This document shows, in pieces, positions 40,807-49,446 of a stretch of DNA of 64,000 nucleotides. Positions within the stretch are counted from its first letter, which is position 1, and each line of letters starts with the position of its first letter. Position numbers and translations under genes: made by a program. The notes below the pieces were generated by a model. That model saw only the letters and a program-made list of their open reading frames with translations. It searched no databases and had not been told where the DNA came from. The stretch lies in the NCBI RefSeq assembly GCF_000376565.1, contig NZ_BARG01000013.1:44948-108947 (forward strand). The letters run 5' to 3'. The DNA is from Streptomyces hokutonensis. Lineage in GTDB: Bacteria; Actinomycetota; Actinomycetes; Streptomycetales; Streptomycetaceae.

Positions 40807-42279
40807 TCAGGCAACAGACACCCCCAGCGCCCCAACACCGGACAGATCATGGGCCCGAACGCTGTTACGATCCGTGGCCGCCCGCCCAAGCGCATGGTGC
40901 GGCCACAGCCCACCCGCCACCCGCCGAGACCGCTCCCCCCACTCCCGCGCCTCAACACCACCAGCCTTGTAGTGGTTGAGGGCGTAACCCCCAGAGTGAA
41001 CTCGCAGCAGCAGAAACCCCCCGGGATAGTCCTTCGCAGCGGTCACCTCCTGCTGCACGACATGCGGCGCCCGCACCAGCAGCGTCCGCTTGTTCCGGTG
41101 GGTATGGCCCGCGTGGTGCAGGAAAACCCCCGGCGCCGAGGCATACGCGTCGACGATCGCGCGCGCCTGCCGCCGATCGAGCTGCTGCCCCCGAGTCACC
41201 GGGAACACGGAGTCCCGTACGGTCAGCGGATGGTGGCCGAAGACGACGGTCGGCCGGTCCGGCTCCGCCCTCAGCCGCGCCCGGAACCAGGACAGCTGCT
41301 CCTCACCGAGCCCACCCGCGTCACCCCCGTTGCCGGCCTTGGCGTACGTGTCGAGCCCGATGATCCGCAACCCGCCGAGATCATGCGCGAAGTACCCGGG
41401 CCCGCCGCCGAAGCCATCGCCGAACCCCTCCCGGAACGTGTCGGCGGAACTCCCCGCCCGGTCGTGGTTGCCGCGTACGACGAGATAGTCCCGGCCGAGC
41501 GTGCCGAAGCCGTCCAGAATGCGTCTGGCCTCGGCCAGATCCTGCGGCGATCCGCCCGCCGAGATGTCCCCGGCGGCGAGCAGGACGTCCGCCCCGCGCC
41601 GCTTGGCCTCCTCCACCAGGGCCCGGGTCATGATCTCCGGATAGGCGGCGAGACCCGCCGCCTGCGACACCCCGCGCAGCAGCGGGAAGCCCGCCATGCG
41701 GCCCGCGGTGGTCTCGCCGAGGTGCAGGTCGTTGCAGAGCGCGATGGACAGCAGGTGCCTGCCGGGCGGGGGCTGGGGCGTGGTGAAGGAGTACGTGCCG
41801 GTCAGCGAGCCGAGGCCGTGCCGCGAGGTCCCGACGGCGTTCCCGCGCACATGCTGCAACGGCGTCGGTACGGCGGTCACGCCCCGGGAGCGGGCCCGGT
41901 AGTAGTACGTCTGCCCGGGCTCCAGGCCGGTCAGCTCCACCTGGTGGTGCGCGGTGGGCCGGTCCTCGGCGGCGACGCGGTTGAGCCGGCCCGGGTGGGT
42001 GCCGTAGACGACCTCGCCCTCGGTGACCGCGGGGATGGGGTGGCCGAAACCGTCGTCGGTGCCGGGTATCCGGGTGTGCCAGGTGATGATGGCGCTGTCC
42101 TCGGTGAGGGTGACCAACTCCAGGTGGACGGCGGCCAGTTGGCGGAATCCGCCGCGTCCGGGACGGGCGTGGGCGGCACGCAGCAGCGCCGGGGCGAGGA
42201 GCGTGCCGGAGCGCAGGACGTCGTACGGAGTGGGGAGCGCGGCGAGGGCCGCGAGGGGAGCCGAGAAGCAGCAGCGCAT
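40807..42279 (-). CDS. Metallophosphoesterase with N-terminal FnIII-like domain
   Basis: 490 residues. The N-terminal part (SAIITWHTRIP through PGQTYYYRARSRG) is a fibronectin-III/purple acid phosphatase N-domain. The metal-binding motifs follow in order: LCNDLHLGE, LLAAGDISAGG, VVRGNHDRAG, VVFGHHPLT and HHAGHTHRNKR. It would hydrolyse phosphate esters or diesters with two metal ions. No clear signal peptide at the chosen start; a start further inside is possible. Confidence 0.88.
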   Translation of the reverse strand: MRCCFSAPLAALAALPTPYDVLRSGTLLAPALLRAAHARPGRGGFRQLAAVHLELVTLTEDSAIITWHTRIPGTDDGFGHPIPAVTEGEVVYGTHPGRLNRVAAEDRPTAHHQVELTGLEPGQTYYYRARSRGVTAVPTPLQHVRGNAVGTSRHGLGSLTGTYSFTTPQPPPGRHLLSIALCNDLHLGETTAGRMAGFPLLRGVSQAAGLAAYPEIMTRALVEEAKRRGADVLLAAGDISAGGSPQDLAEARRILDGFGTLGRDYLVVRGNHDRAGSSADTFREGFGDGFGGGPGYFAHDLGGLRIIGLDTYAKAGNGGDAGGLGEEQLSWFRARLRAEPDRPTVVFGHHPLTVRDSVFPVTRGQQLDRRQARAIVDAYASAPGVFLHHAGHTHRNKRTLLVRAPHVVQQEVTAAKDYPGGFLLLRVHSGGYALNHYKAGGVEAREWGERSRRVAGGLWPHHALGRAATDRNSVRAHDLSGVGALGVSVA

Positions 42280-42346
42280 ACCCCATTGTTGCCCCAGGGC
42301 CGTGAACGCCGGCCGTGGTACCGACGGCCGCAGCCGTACCAGTGCG

Positions 42347-43510
42347 CTACGACAGTGCGGTACGCACCGCCCTGACCAGGGCCTGCGCCCGTGGATCAGC
42401 CGTCACACTCTTCCGGAACGAATTCGTCACATACCCGAACGCGATGCCCGAATCGGAGTCCGCGAAGCCCAGTGCGCCGCCCCGGCCCGGGTGGCCGAAG
42501 GAGCCGTCGGAGAGGAGCGGGGACGCGCCGCCGTGCAGCATGTAGCCCAGGCCGAAACGGGTGTTGATCACGAGGACGCGGTCGGGGCCCGAGGAGCGCT
42601 CCGCGCGCGCCAGCTCGGCCGTCTCGGGGGTGAACAGCCGTGTCCCGCCGTCCACTTCGCCGATCAGGGACGCGTAGAAACGGGCCAGGCCGTCCGCCGT
42701 CGCGATGCCGTTCGACGCGGGGAGTACGGCGGCCCGGTACGCCGGGTCGTTCTCGTCCGGCATCGGGGTGATCGCGCCGAACGCGCGCCGGGTGAGGGAG
42801 TCGGGGTTCGCGTACGCCTCGGAGACCGACCGCTTGGGGCGGACACGGAGGCCGTGCGCGTCCGCCGGGGCCGCCTCGACCTGCGCCACCCGGCCCACCC
42901 GCCCCGCCGCACCGGACGGCAGCCCCACCCACAGGTCCGCCCCGACAGGGCCCGCGATCTCGTCCGCGATCCACTCACCGATCGACCGGCCGGTCACCCG
43001 CCGCACCAGCTCACCGGTCAGCCAGCTGTACGTCTGCGCGTGATAGCCGTGGTCCGTGCCCGGCTCCCACACCGGTGCCTGTGCCGCCACCGCCGCGGCG
43101 CCCAGCACCGGGTCCGCGGCCTGCGCCGGGGTCAGCGGGCGGTCCAGCACCGGGACGCCCGCACGGTGCGCGAGCAGGTGCCACACGAGCGTGCGTTCCT
43201 TGCCGGCCGTCTTGTACTCCGGCCAGTAGTCGCCCACGGGAGCGTCCAGGTCCAGCTCCCCGCGCTGCGCGAGCAGGAGCAGTACGGCCGCTGCCACGCC
43301 CTTCGTCGCCGAGCGGACGATCTGGGCCGTGTCCCGCTGCCAGGGCGCGGTGCCGTCGACGTCCTTGGTGCCGGCCCACAGGTCGACGACCCGGTGGCCG
43401 TCCCGGTACACGGTCACGGCCGCGCCCCGGTCCCCGCGTACCTCGAAGTTGGCCGCGAACGCCTCCCTGACCGGCTCGAAGCCCTCGGCCACCACGCCGT
43501 TCACGTCCAC
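42347..43510 (-). CDS. Serine hydrolase, beta-lactamase class C/EstB family
   Basis: 387 residues. The SxxK nucleophile is in QIVRSATKGVAAAVLLLL, the catalytic tyrosine in GYHAQTYSWLTGEL, and the third motif is probably the GHPGRGG near the end. It is an esterase or peptidase by family; true beta-lactamase activity is unlikely from family experience. GTG at 43510 with AGGAG upstream decides the start. No signal peptide, so cytosolic. Confidence 0.88.
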   Translation of the reverse strand: MDVNGVVAEGFEPVREAFAANFEVRGDRGAAVTVYRDGHRVVDLWAGTKDVDGTAPWQRDTAQIVRSATKGVAAAVLLLLAQRGELDLDAPVGDYWPEYKTAGKERTLVWHLLAHRAGVPVLDRPLTPAQAADPVLGAAAVAAQAPVWEPGTDHGYHAQTYSWLTGELVRRVTGRSIGEWIADEIAGPVGADLWVGLPSGAAGRVGRVAQVEAAPADAHGLRVRPKRSVSEAYANPDSLTRRAFGAITPMPDENDPAYRAAVLPASNGIATADGLARFYASLIGEVDGGTRLFTPETAELARAERSSGPDRVLVINTRFGLGYMLHGGASPLLSDGSFGHPGRGGALGFADSDSGIAFGYVTNSFRKSVTADPRAQALVRAVRTALS

Positions 43511-43547
43511 GTCCGCACTCCTGGTCCCGCCGGTCCGCTGTCCTACC

Positions 43548-43994
43548 TCAACCAAGCAGGATCGTGACGTCGATGTTCCCGCGCGTCGCGTTCGAGTACG
43601 GGCAGACCTCGTGGGCCGCGTCCACCAGCTTCGCCGCGATGTCCGGGTCGAGCACCGGGAGGGAGACGCTGAGGGCGACCGCGAGGCCGTAGCCGCGCTG
43701 CTTGTTGGGGCCGATGCCGACCTTCGCGGCGACCGTGGAACCGGTCAGGTCGAAGCCGGCCCTACGGCCGACCAGGACCAGCGCGTTGTGGAAGCAGGAG
43801 CTGTAGCCGGCCGCGAAGAGCTGCTCGGGGTTGGTGCCGTTGCCGTCGCCGCCCATGGCCGGGGGCATCGCGACCTGGAGGGCGAGCTGGCCGTCCTGGC
43901 TGCTGACATAGCCGTCCCGGCCGCCGTGCGCGGTGGCCTCGGCGACGTACATGATCTTCGTCGGGCGGGTGTCGACGGCGGTGTCGTCGGCCAT
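43548..43994 (-). CDS. ohr: Organic hydroperoxide resistance protein
   Basis: 148-residue OsmC/Ohr thiol peroxidase that reduces fatty-acid and other organic hydroperoxides. The peroxidatic cysteine is in AAGYSSCFHNAL and the resolving cysteine in HEVCPYSNATRGN; the N-terminal YVAEATAHGGRDG also fits. GGGGAGG precedes the ATG. ohrR lies upstream on the same strand with 128 bp between, which holds an operator-like palindrome. Confidence 0.95.
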   Translation of the reverse strand: MADDTAVDTRPTKIMYVAEATAHGGRDGYVSSQDGQLALQVAMPPAMGGDGNGTNPEQLFAAGYSSCFHNALVLVGRRAGFDLTGSTVAAKVGIGPNKQRGYGLAVALSVSLPVLDPDIAAKLVDAAHEVCPYSNATRGNIDVTILLG

Positions 43995-44048
43995 GGCGGG
44001 ACCTCCCCCAGAACGGAAACACGGGACGGAAATACAAGAGTGGGCAAC

Positions 44049-44066
44049 TACATCGTGCACAAGATA
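44049..44066. promoter_or_regulatory. Candidate OhrR operator
   Basis: TACATCGTGCACAAGATA, an 18-bp imperfect palindrome centred on GTGCAC, 55 bp upstream of the ohr start. Its centre matches OhrR sites I recall from Streptomyces. Confidence 0.6.
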
Positions 44067-44122
44067 CTGACCGGTAGGGCGCCTGCGGCTACCAGGGGGT
44101 AGCAACCGCCGGTAACCCGAGG

Positions 44123-44581
44123 TCAGCGGGCCCGTTCCGCCGCCGCCTCAGCGCGCTCCGCCAGCCGCCACAGCTCCCCGCGCAGCCGTACGACCTCCGG
44201 CATCTCCAGCTCCGTCGCCGCGAGCAGCGCGCCCGGCACCCGGGCCGCGCGCTCCCTCAACGCGCTGCCGCGCTCCGTGCAGGCGACCAGCACCGAGCGC
44301 TCGTCGTGGGCCGCGCGCTCGCGGTGGACGAGCCCGGCCGCCTCCAGGCGCTTCAGGAGCGGCGACAGCGTGCCGTAGTCGAGACGCAGCGCGGTCGAGA
44401 GGTCCTTGACCGTGCTCTCGCCGCGCTCCCACAGGACGAGGAGGACGAGGTACTGCGGGTAGGTCAGCTCCAGCTCCTCGAGGAGCGGGCGGTACGCGGC
44501 CGTCAGCGCGCGCTGGGCCGCGTACAGCGCGAAGCACAGCTGCTCGTCGAGGAGCAGCGACGTATGGTCCTCGTTCGTCAC
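44123..44581 (-). CDS. ohrR: MarR family peroxide sensor OhrR
   Basis: 152 residues. The N-terminal LLLDEQLCFALYAAQRAL carries the reactive cysteine of OhrR proteins, followed by the winged helix VKDLSTALRLDYGTLSPLLKRLEAAGLVHRER. Oxidation of the cysteine releases DNA and derepresses ohr. GTG at 44581 overlaps the stop of the transporter ATPase gene (GTGA), an odd link of a peroxide sensor to a metal transporter operon. Confidence 0.92.
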   Translation of the reverse strand: MTNEDHTSLLLDEQLCFALYAAQRALTAAYRPLLEELELTYPQYLVLLVLWERGESTVKDLSTALRLDYGTLSPLLKRLEAAGLVHRERAAHDERSVLVACTERGSALRERAARVPGALLAATELEMPEVVRLRGELWRLAERAEAAAERAR

Positions 44582-45342
44582 GCGCCCATTGTCACGGACC
44601 GCGGGTCGAACCCGAAGGGCAACTCCAGACGATGGGCCCGCATCAGCACGTCGTCGGAGAGGAGTTCGCCGGTCGCGCCGTCCGCCGCGATCACGCCCTC
44701 GCTCAGGATCAGCGAGCGCGGGCACAGCTCCAGCGCGTACGGCAGGTCGTGCGTGACCATGAGGACGGTCACGTCCAACGACCGCAGGATGTCGGCCAGT
44801 TCGCGCCGGGAGGCGGGGTCGAGGTTGGAGGAGGGCTCGTCGAGGACGAGGATCTCCGGTTCCATCGCCAACACCGTGGCGACCGCCACCCTGCGCCGCT
44901 GCCCGAACGACAGATGGTGCGGGGGACGGTCCGCGAAGTCAGCCATCCCCACCAACTCCAGTGCCGTACGCACCCGTTGCTCCAGCTCCGCGCCCTTCAT
45001 CCCGGCCGCCGCCGGACCGAACGCCACGTCCTCCCGCACCGTCGGCATGAAGAGCTGGTCGTCGGGGTCCTGGAAGACGATCCCGACCCGGCGCCGGATC
45101 TCCGCCATGTGCCGCTTGCCGACCGGGAGTCCGGCCACCGTCACGGTGCCCGCACCGCCCGTGAGAATGCCGTTGAGGTGCAGCACGAGAGTGGTCTTGC
45201 CGGCACCGTTCGGGCCGAGCAGGGCGACCCGTTCGCCGCGCGCGACGGTGAAGTCGACGCCGAACAGGGCCTGATGGCCGTCGGGGTAGGCGAAGGCCAG
45301 CCCGGAGACATCCAACGAAGGGGAGTCGGTCACAGCGTCCAT
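44578..45342 (-). CDS. ECF transporter ATPase (CbiO/NikO-type)
   Basis: 254 residues. Walker A GPNGAGKTT, the Q-loop FQDPDDQLF typical of cobalt/nickel ECF ATPases, signature LSFGQRRRVAVA, Walker B ILVLDEPSSNLDP. It powers metal uptake with the Q and M/N proteins upstream. Start ATG 45342 overlaps the Q gene end; GTG 45333 is an alternative. Metal (Ni or Co) is judged from the Nur-box-like sequence upstream of the operon. Confidence 0.92.
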   Translation of the reverse strand: MDAVTDSPSLDVSGLAFAYPDGHQALFGVDFTVARGERVALLGPNGAGKTTLVLHLNGILTGGAGTVTVAGLPVGKRHMAEIRRRVGIVFQDPDDQLFMPTVREDVAFGPAAAGMKGAELEQRVRTALELVGMADFADRPPHHLSFGQRRRVAVATVLAMEPEILVLDEPSSNLDPASRRELADILRSLDVTVLMVTHDLPYALELCPRSLILSEGVIAADGATGELLSDDVLMRAHRLELPFGFDPRSVTMGA

Positions 45343-46091
45343 CCCAACAGGCATACGACAAGGGCGGCACAGGGCAGTGCGAGGGCGTACGACCACTGCG
45401 CCCGGTCGGCGGTCACCTCGTCGATCACCGGCATGGAACCCGCGTAACCCCGGCTCACCATGGCCAGATGGACCCGCTCCCCGCGTTCGTAGGAGCGGAT
45501 GAACAGCGCGCCCGCCGACTTCGAGAGCACACCCCAGTGGCGGACGCCCCGGGCCTCGAAACCCCGTGACTCGCGGGCGATCCGCATCCGCCGCATCTCG
45601 TCCGTGATGACATCGCCGTAGCGGATCATGAAGGACGCGATCTGGACGAGGAGCGGCGGGAGCTTCAACCGCTGGAGGCCCAGGAGGAGTTCGCGGAGTT
45701 CGGTGGTGGCGGCGAGAAGGACGGAGGCGGCGACGCCCAACGTGCCCTTGGCGAGGACGTTCCAGGCGCCCCAGAGGCCGTTCACGCTCAACTCAAGCCC
45801 CAGGAAGGTCACTTGCTCGCCCTCGGCCACGAAAGGCATCAGCACCGCGAACGCGACGAAGGGCACCTCGATCAGCAGGCGGCGGAGCAGGAAGCCTGCG
45901 GGCACACGGGCGGCGTGGGCGACGCACGCGAGCAGCACGGCGTACAGCCCGAACGCCCACATCGCCTCGCGCGGGGTCGACACCACGACCACCACGAACG
46001 CGAACACGGCGGCCAGCTTGGTGTGCGGCGGCAGCGCGTGCACGCGGGAGTGGCCGTGCCGGTAGAGCCGGTGGGCGTGGCCCGCGCCCAT
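45330..46091 (-). CDS. ECF transporter transmembrane protein (CbiQ/NikQ-type)
   Basis: 253 residues with four or five helices. The coupling motifs are in MRRMRIARESRGFEARG and SYERGERVHLAMVSRGY, where A-R-G pairs contact the ATPase. It is 1 bp from the CbiM/N gene and overlaps the ATPase gene, so the operon order is M/N-Q-O. Confidence 0.92.
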   Translation of the reverse strand: MGAGHAHRLYRHGHSRVHALPPHTKLAAVFAFVVVVVSTPREAMWAFGLYAVLLACVAHAARVPAGFLLRRLLIEVPFVAFAVLMPFVAEGEQVTFLGLELSVNGLWGAWNVLAKGTLGVAASVLLAATTELRELLLGLQRLKLPPLLVQIASFMIRYGDVITDEMRRMRIARESRGFEARGVRHWGVLSKSAGALFIRSYERGERVHLAMVSRGYAGSMPVIDEVTADRAQWSYALALPCAALVVCLLGWTL

Positions 46092-46092
46092 C

Positions 46093-47115
46093 TCAGGCCG
46101 CCTGCGAGGTGCTACGGCGCCTGCGGACCGCCCAGAAGACTCCCGTGCCCGCGACGACCGTGACGCCGACGCCGATCACGCCCGCGAGGCCGCCGGAGAG
46201 CCGGGCGTCCTCGACATCGCGCACGCCGTAGTCCGCGAGGGGGGAGTCGGCCGAGGCGTGCTCCTTCGCCGCCCGGTCGATGCCCTGGTCGGCGGCGACC
46301 TTCTCCAGGCCGTCGGGGTTCGAGGAGGCGTAGAAGCTGACGAAACCGGCGAGGAGGAGGGAAGCGACGAGACCGGTGATCCACACCTTACGGTGCGAGG
46401 CACGTACTGGCTCCAACTCGGGCGTGGCGTCGACGAGTTCGCCGTTCACCCGCAGCTTCAGCCGCTGCTCCAGGCCGCGTGCGCCGTAGACGAGATCCGG
46501 GCGTACGGCGATCACCGCGCCGACCGTCAGTGCGGTGATCGCGGCCTCGCCGACGCCGATGAGGACGTGGACGCCGATCATCGCGGTGGCGACCTTGCCG
46601 ATCGAGACGTCGGTGGTGCCGCCGAGGGCGTAGAGGAGGGTGAAGACGAGGGCGGCGGCGGGGACGGAGAGCAGGGCGGCGGTGAAGGACGCGGCGGTGA
46701 TCGAGCGGCGGGTGCGCGGGAGGATCTTGACCAGGCCGCGGAAGACGGCGTACGCGACGACCGTCGTGGTGATCGCCATGTCGGTGATGTTCACGCCGAG
46801 CGCGGTCAGCCCGCCGTCCGCGAAGAGGATGCCCTGCATGAGCAGGACGACCGAGACGCAGAGGACGCCGGTGCAGGGGCCGACGAGGATCGCGGCCAGG
46901 GCGCCGCCCAGGAGGTGGCCGCTGGTGCCGGCCGCGACGGGGAAGTTGAGCATCTGGACGGCGAAGATGAAGGCGGCGACCAGGCCGGCCAGCGGCGCGG
47001 TCCGCTCGTCGAGTTCGCGGCGCGCGCCGCGCAGGCTCACGGCGATGGCGCCGGCGGCGACCAATCCGGTCGCGGCGGATACGGGGGCGTCGATGAATCC
47101 GTCAGGGACATGCAC
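46093..47115 (-). CDS. ECF transporter substrate-binding CbiM with fused CbiN/PDGLE domain
   Basis: 340 residues. It starts MHVPDGFID, where the second-residue histidine and the amine end bind the metal in CbiM/NikM. Six or seven helices follow to residue 220 (LPRTRRSITAASFTAALLS, MIGVHVLIGVGEAAITALT). The last 100 residues are a CbiN/PDGLE domain (SNPDGLEKVAADQGID) with one more helix on each side. This is a natural M-N fusion. Upstream, 21 bp from the start codon, is a Nur-box-like repeat, so nickel is the likely metal. Confidence 0.9.
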   Translation of the reverse strand: MHVPDGFIDAPVSAATGLVAAGAIAVSLRGARRELDERTAPLAGLVAAFIFAVQMLNFPVAAGTSGHLLGGALAAILVGPCTGVLCVSVVLLMQGILFADGGLTALGVNITDMAITTTVVAYAVFRGLVKILPRTRRSITAASFTAALLSVPAAALVFTLLYALGGTTDVSIGKVATAMIGVHVLIGVGEAAITALTVGAVIAVRPDLVYGARGLEQRLKLRVNGELVDATPELEPVRASHRKVWITGLVASLLLAGFVSFYASSNPDGLEKVAADQGIDRAAKEHASADSPLADYGVRDVEDARLSGGLAGVIGVGVTVVAGTGVFWAVRRRRSTSQAA

Positions 47116-47135
47116 GGGTTGATTTTAGATGGTTG

Positions 47136-47152
47136 TTGCGAGTCCTTTGCAA
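47136..47152. promoter_or_regulatory. Nur-box-like sequence
   Basis: TTGCGA-N5-TTGCAA, one base away from the Streptomyces Nur consensus TTGCAA-N5-TTGCAA. It lies 21-37 bp upstream of the transporter operon. Nickel-loaded Nur represses nickel uptake genes, so this site would shut the operon when nickel is plentiful. Confidence 0.65.
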
Positions 47153-47285
47153 GAGCGAGAAGATCCCCATTCGTTATGTGAGATCTGTCGCCTCGAGGGG
47201 CGCTCCCGGGAAAATATGCGACATTGGGGTAGTGGAAGCGGATGCATAGCTTTCACACAGGTCACTCAGCGTAAGGGGCCGCCCG

Positions 47286-47639
47286 ATGTCCGTAGTCGAA
47301 CAGTACGCGCGAGCCCATATCGTCACCGACGAGGACGTGGACCGGCTGGACCCCGCCGCCGTGCCCGTCGTTCTGCGGTACGACCCCGAATCCGATCCGC
47401 GAACCGTCCGTATCGACCTGCCCGGACCGCATGCCTGGACCTTCGACCGGGAGCTGCTGGAGGAGGGGCTGCGCGCCCCGGCCGGCAGCGGCGAGGTGCG
47501 CGTGTGGCCCTGCGGGCGGGTGCAGGCCGTGGTCGAGTTCCACTCCGAACAGGGCGTCTCCGTCGTCCAGTTCGAGACGAAGACGATCATGCGCTTCCTG
47601 CGGCGGACCTATACGGCCGCCGCACCCGTCGGCACCTGA
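47286..47639 (+). CDS. ssgE: SsgA-like protein (probably SsgE)
   Basis: 117 residues, a Streptomyces-type SALP protein of sporulation division. Family pattern: VPVVLRYDPESDPRTVRIDLPG, WTFDRELLEEGLRAPAGSGEVRVWP, and GVSVVQFETKTIMRFLRRTY. SALPs recruit or time wall enzymes at septa; SsgE affects spore release. I name it ssgE because the neighbours (two PBPs, pmt, rpfB) match the S. coelicolor ssgE region. It is convergent with the PBP gene, with only three bases between stops. Confidence 0.82.
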   Translation: MSVVEQYARAHIVTDEDVDRLDPAAVPVVLRYDPESDPRTVRIDLPGPHAWTFDRELLEEGLRAPAGSGEVRVWPCGRVQAVVEFHSEQGVSVVQFETKTIMRFLRRTYTAAAPVGT

Positions 47640-47642
47640 GGC

Positions 47643-49322
47643 TCAGCCTCCGAGACTGCTGCCCAGCTTGAGCAGGGCCGCCACGATCGGACCCGCCGTG
47701 TCGCCGCCGTGGCCGCCCGCCTGGACCACGCCGGCGGCCACGAGGTCGCCCTTGTACGCGGTGAACCAGCCGTTGGGCTTCTTCTGTCCGTCGACCTCCG
47801 CCGAGCCGGTCTTCGCGCCGTAGTCCGAACCGAGCCCGGCCATCGCCTTCGCCGCCGTGCCGTAGTCCGCGGTGTACTTCATGACCTCCTTCAGCTCCGA
47901 CTGCGTCGTCGACGACATCGTGCGCGAGGCCTTCGCGATCGTGCGGTTGTCGACCGTCGGGGAGACCAGGTACGGCTGGTGGAAGGTGCCCGTGTCGACC
48001 GTGGCCGAGACCGACGCCATGTTCAGCGGGTTCATCCGGACCCCGCCCTGGCCGATCAGCGAGGCGCCCATCTGCGCGCCGCTCTGCACCGGGATCGCGC
48101 CGTCGAAGGTGGGGACGCCGATGGCCCAGTTGTTCATGCCGAGGCCGTAGACCTGCTGGGCCTCGGTCGTCAGGTCGCTGTTGGTCAGCTTGGGCGCGAA
48201 GTTGATGAAGGCGTTGTTGCAGGAGGCCCCGAAGGCCAGCTTGAACGTGCCCTGCTTGATCTCGGAGTCGTCGTCGTTGTGGAAGGTCCAGCCCGCCAGC
48301 TTGTACGTCTTGGGGCAGGGGTGGGACGCGTCCGGGGTGATGAGGTTCTTCTCGAAGAGCATCGTCGACGTCACGATCTTCATCGTGGAGCCGGGCGCGA
48401 GGGAGCCCTGGAAGGCCACGTTGAAGCCGTGCGAGGCGTTCGCGACGGCCAGGATCTCGCCGGTCGACGCGCGCATCATCACGACCGAGGAGTTCTTCTG
48501 CTTGCTCACCTGCGTCTCGGCCGCCGCCTGGAGGGTCGGGCTGAGCGTCGTCTTCACCTTGCCGGGCGTGCCCTTGCTCAGCTCGACGAGCGTCTTGTCG
48601 GACTCCTTGGACTTCTTGCCCCGGACCACCCGCAGCTCGATGCCCGCCTTGCCGCCCGCCTTCTTGCCGAACTTCTCCCGCAGCCCGTCCAACACCGGCC
48701 CCAGGGACGGGTACTTGGCCGTCGTCAGCTCGCCGCCGTCCCGGTCGTAGGCCTTGATCGGCGGGGTGCCGGACTCGCCCGTCACCAGGGTGTCGCCGTC
48801 CGCGAGATCCGGGTGGACGACCGAGGCGTGCCACTGCACATACGGCTTGCCGTCCTTCGCGCTGCGTACGACGGTGAGCGAAGTGGCGTACGTCATCGGC
48901 TTGGTGAGGCCCTTGTACGACACCGTGCACTTCACGGTGAAGGGGACCTTGGCGCCGGTGGGGGTGCCCTCGGTGACGGTGACGCCCGTCATGTGGGCGT
49001 TCTTGCTGTAGCCGGTGAGCAGCGCGGTGGCGGCCGTCGACTTGTCGGTCGTGGCGGCGGCCTGGGCGACCTTGCCCTGCTGCCAGTCGGCCAGGTACCG
49101 CTTCGCGGTCGTCTGGACCTCGGCCGCCGTCAACGGGCCCTTCTTGACGGCCTTGTGGTCGGCGGTGGTCGACGTGTGCGCCTCGGCCGACGCACCTCCG
49201 TCGTACAGCGCGTAGGCGCCGACGCCCGCGCCGACGACGGCCACGGCGATCACCCCGCCGACCATGGCGGGTCTCGCCTTCCGTCGCTCGGCGGCGGCCT
49301 TCTTCTTGCCCCTCGTGCCCAC
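47643..49322 (-). CDS. Penicillin-binding protein (class B, MecA_N-type), first copy
   Basis: 559 residues: cytosolic basic start, one helix (residues about 19-40), a MecA_N/NTF2-like domain (residues 60-170), a dimerisation part, and the transpeptidase. Active site: S312-T-M-K315 (GSTMK), S367-C-N, and K504-T-G. It crosslinks peptidoglycan outside the membrane. A second, similar gene lies upstream, so they arose by tandem duplication. Next to ssgE, a division or sporulation role is likely by inference. Confidence 0.93.
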   Translation of the reverse strand: MGTRGKKKAAAERRKARPAMVGGVIAVAVVGAGVGAYALYDGGASAEAHTSTTADHKAVKKGPLTAAEVQTTAKRYLADWQQGKVAQAAATTDKSTAATALLTGYSKNAHMTGVTVTEGTPTGAKVPFTVKCTVSYKGLTKPMTYATSLTVVRSAKDGKPYVQWHASVVHPDLADGDTLVTGESGTPPIKAYDRDGGELTTAKYPSLGPVLDGLREKFGKKAGGKAGIELRVVRGKKSKESDKTLVELSKGTPGKVKTTLSPTLQAAAETQVSKQKNSSVVMMRASTGEILAVANASHGFNVAFQGSLAPGSTMKIVTSTMLFEKNLITPDASHPCPKTYKLAGWTFHNDDDSEIKQGTFKLAFGASCNNAFINFAPKLTNSDLTTEAQQVYGLGMNNWAIGVPTFDGAIPVQSGAQMGASLIGQGGVRMNPLNMASVSATVDTGTFHQPYLVSPTVDNRTIAKASRTMSSTTQSELKEVMKYTADYGTAAKAMAGLGSDYGAKTGSAEVDGQKKPNGWFTAYKGDLVAAGVVQAGGHGGDTAGPIVAALLKLGSSLGG

Positions 49323-49446
49323 AGTTCCCGATCCTCCGCGAATCCCCTTGGGCCCCCGTCGCCCTCAGCCCTCACACACCCCAACGACCACGCCCACCCT
49401 AGAGTCCCGTCCTGTGCGGGTGGTTCACTTTCCCCGGGGAGTGAGT

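Noticed and set aside
42347..43510. Beta-lactamase resistance gene
   Set aside because: The SxxK/Tyr pattern is that of cytosolic EstB-type esterases and there is no signal peptide.
47116..47285. Cobalamin riboswitch upstream of the CbiMNQO operon
   Set aside because: The leader is too short and has no B12-box-like sequence; the Nur-box-like repeat explains regulation better.
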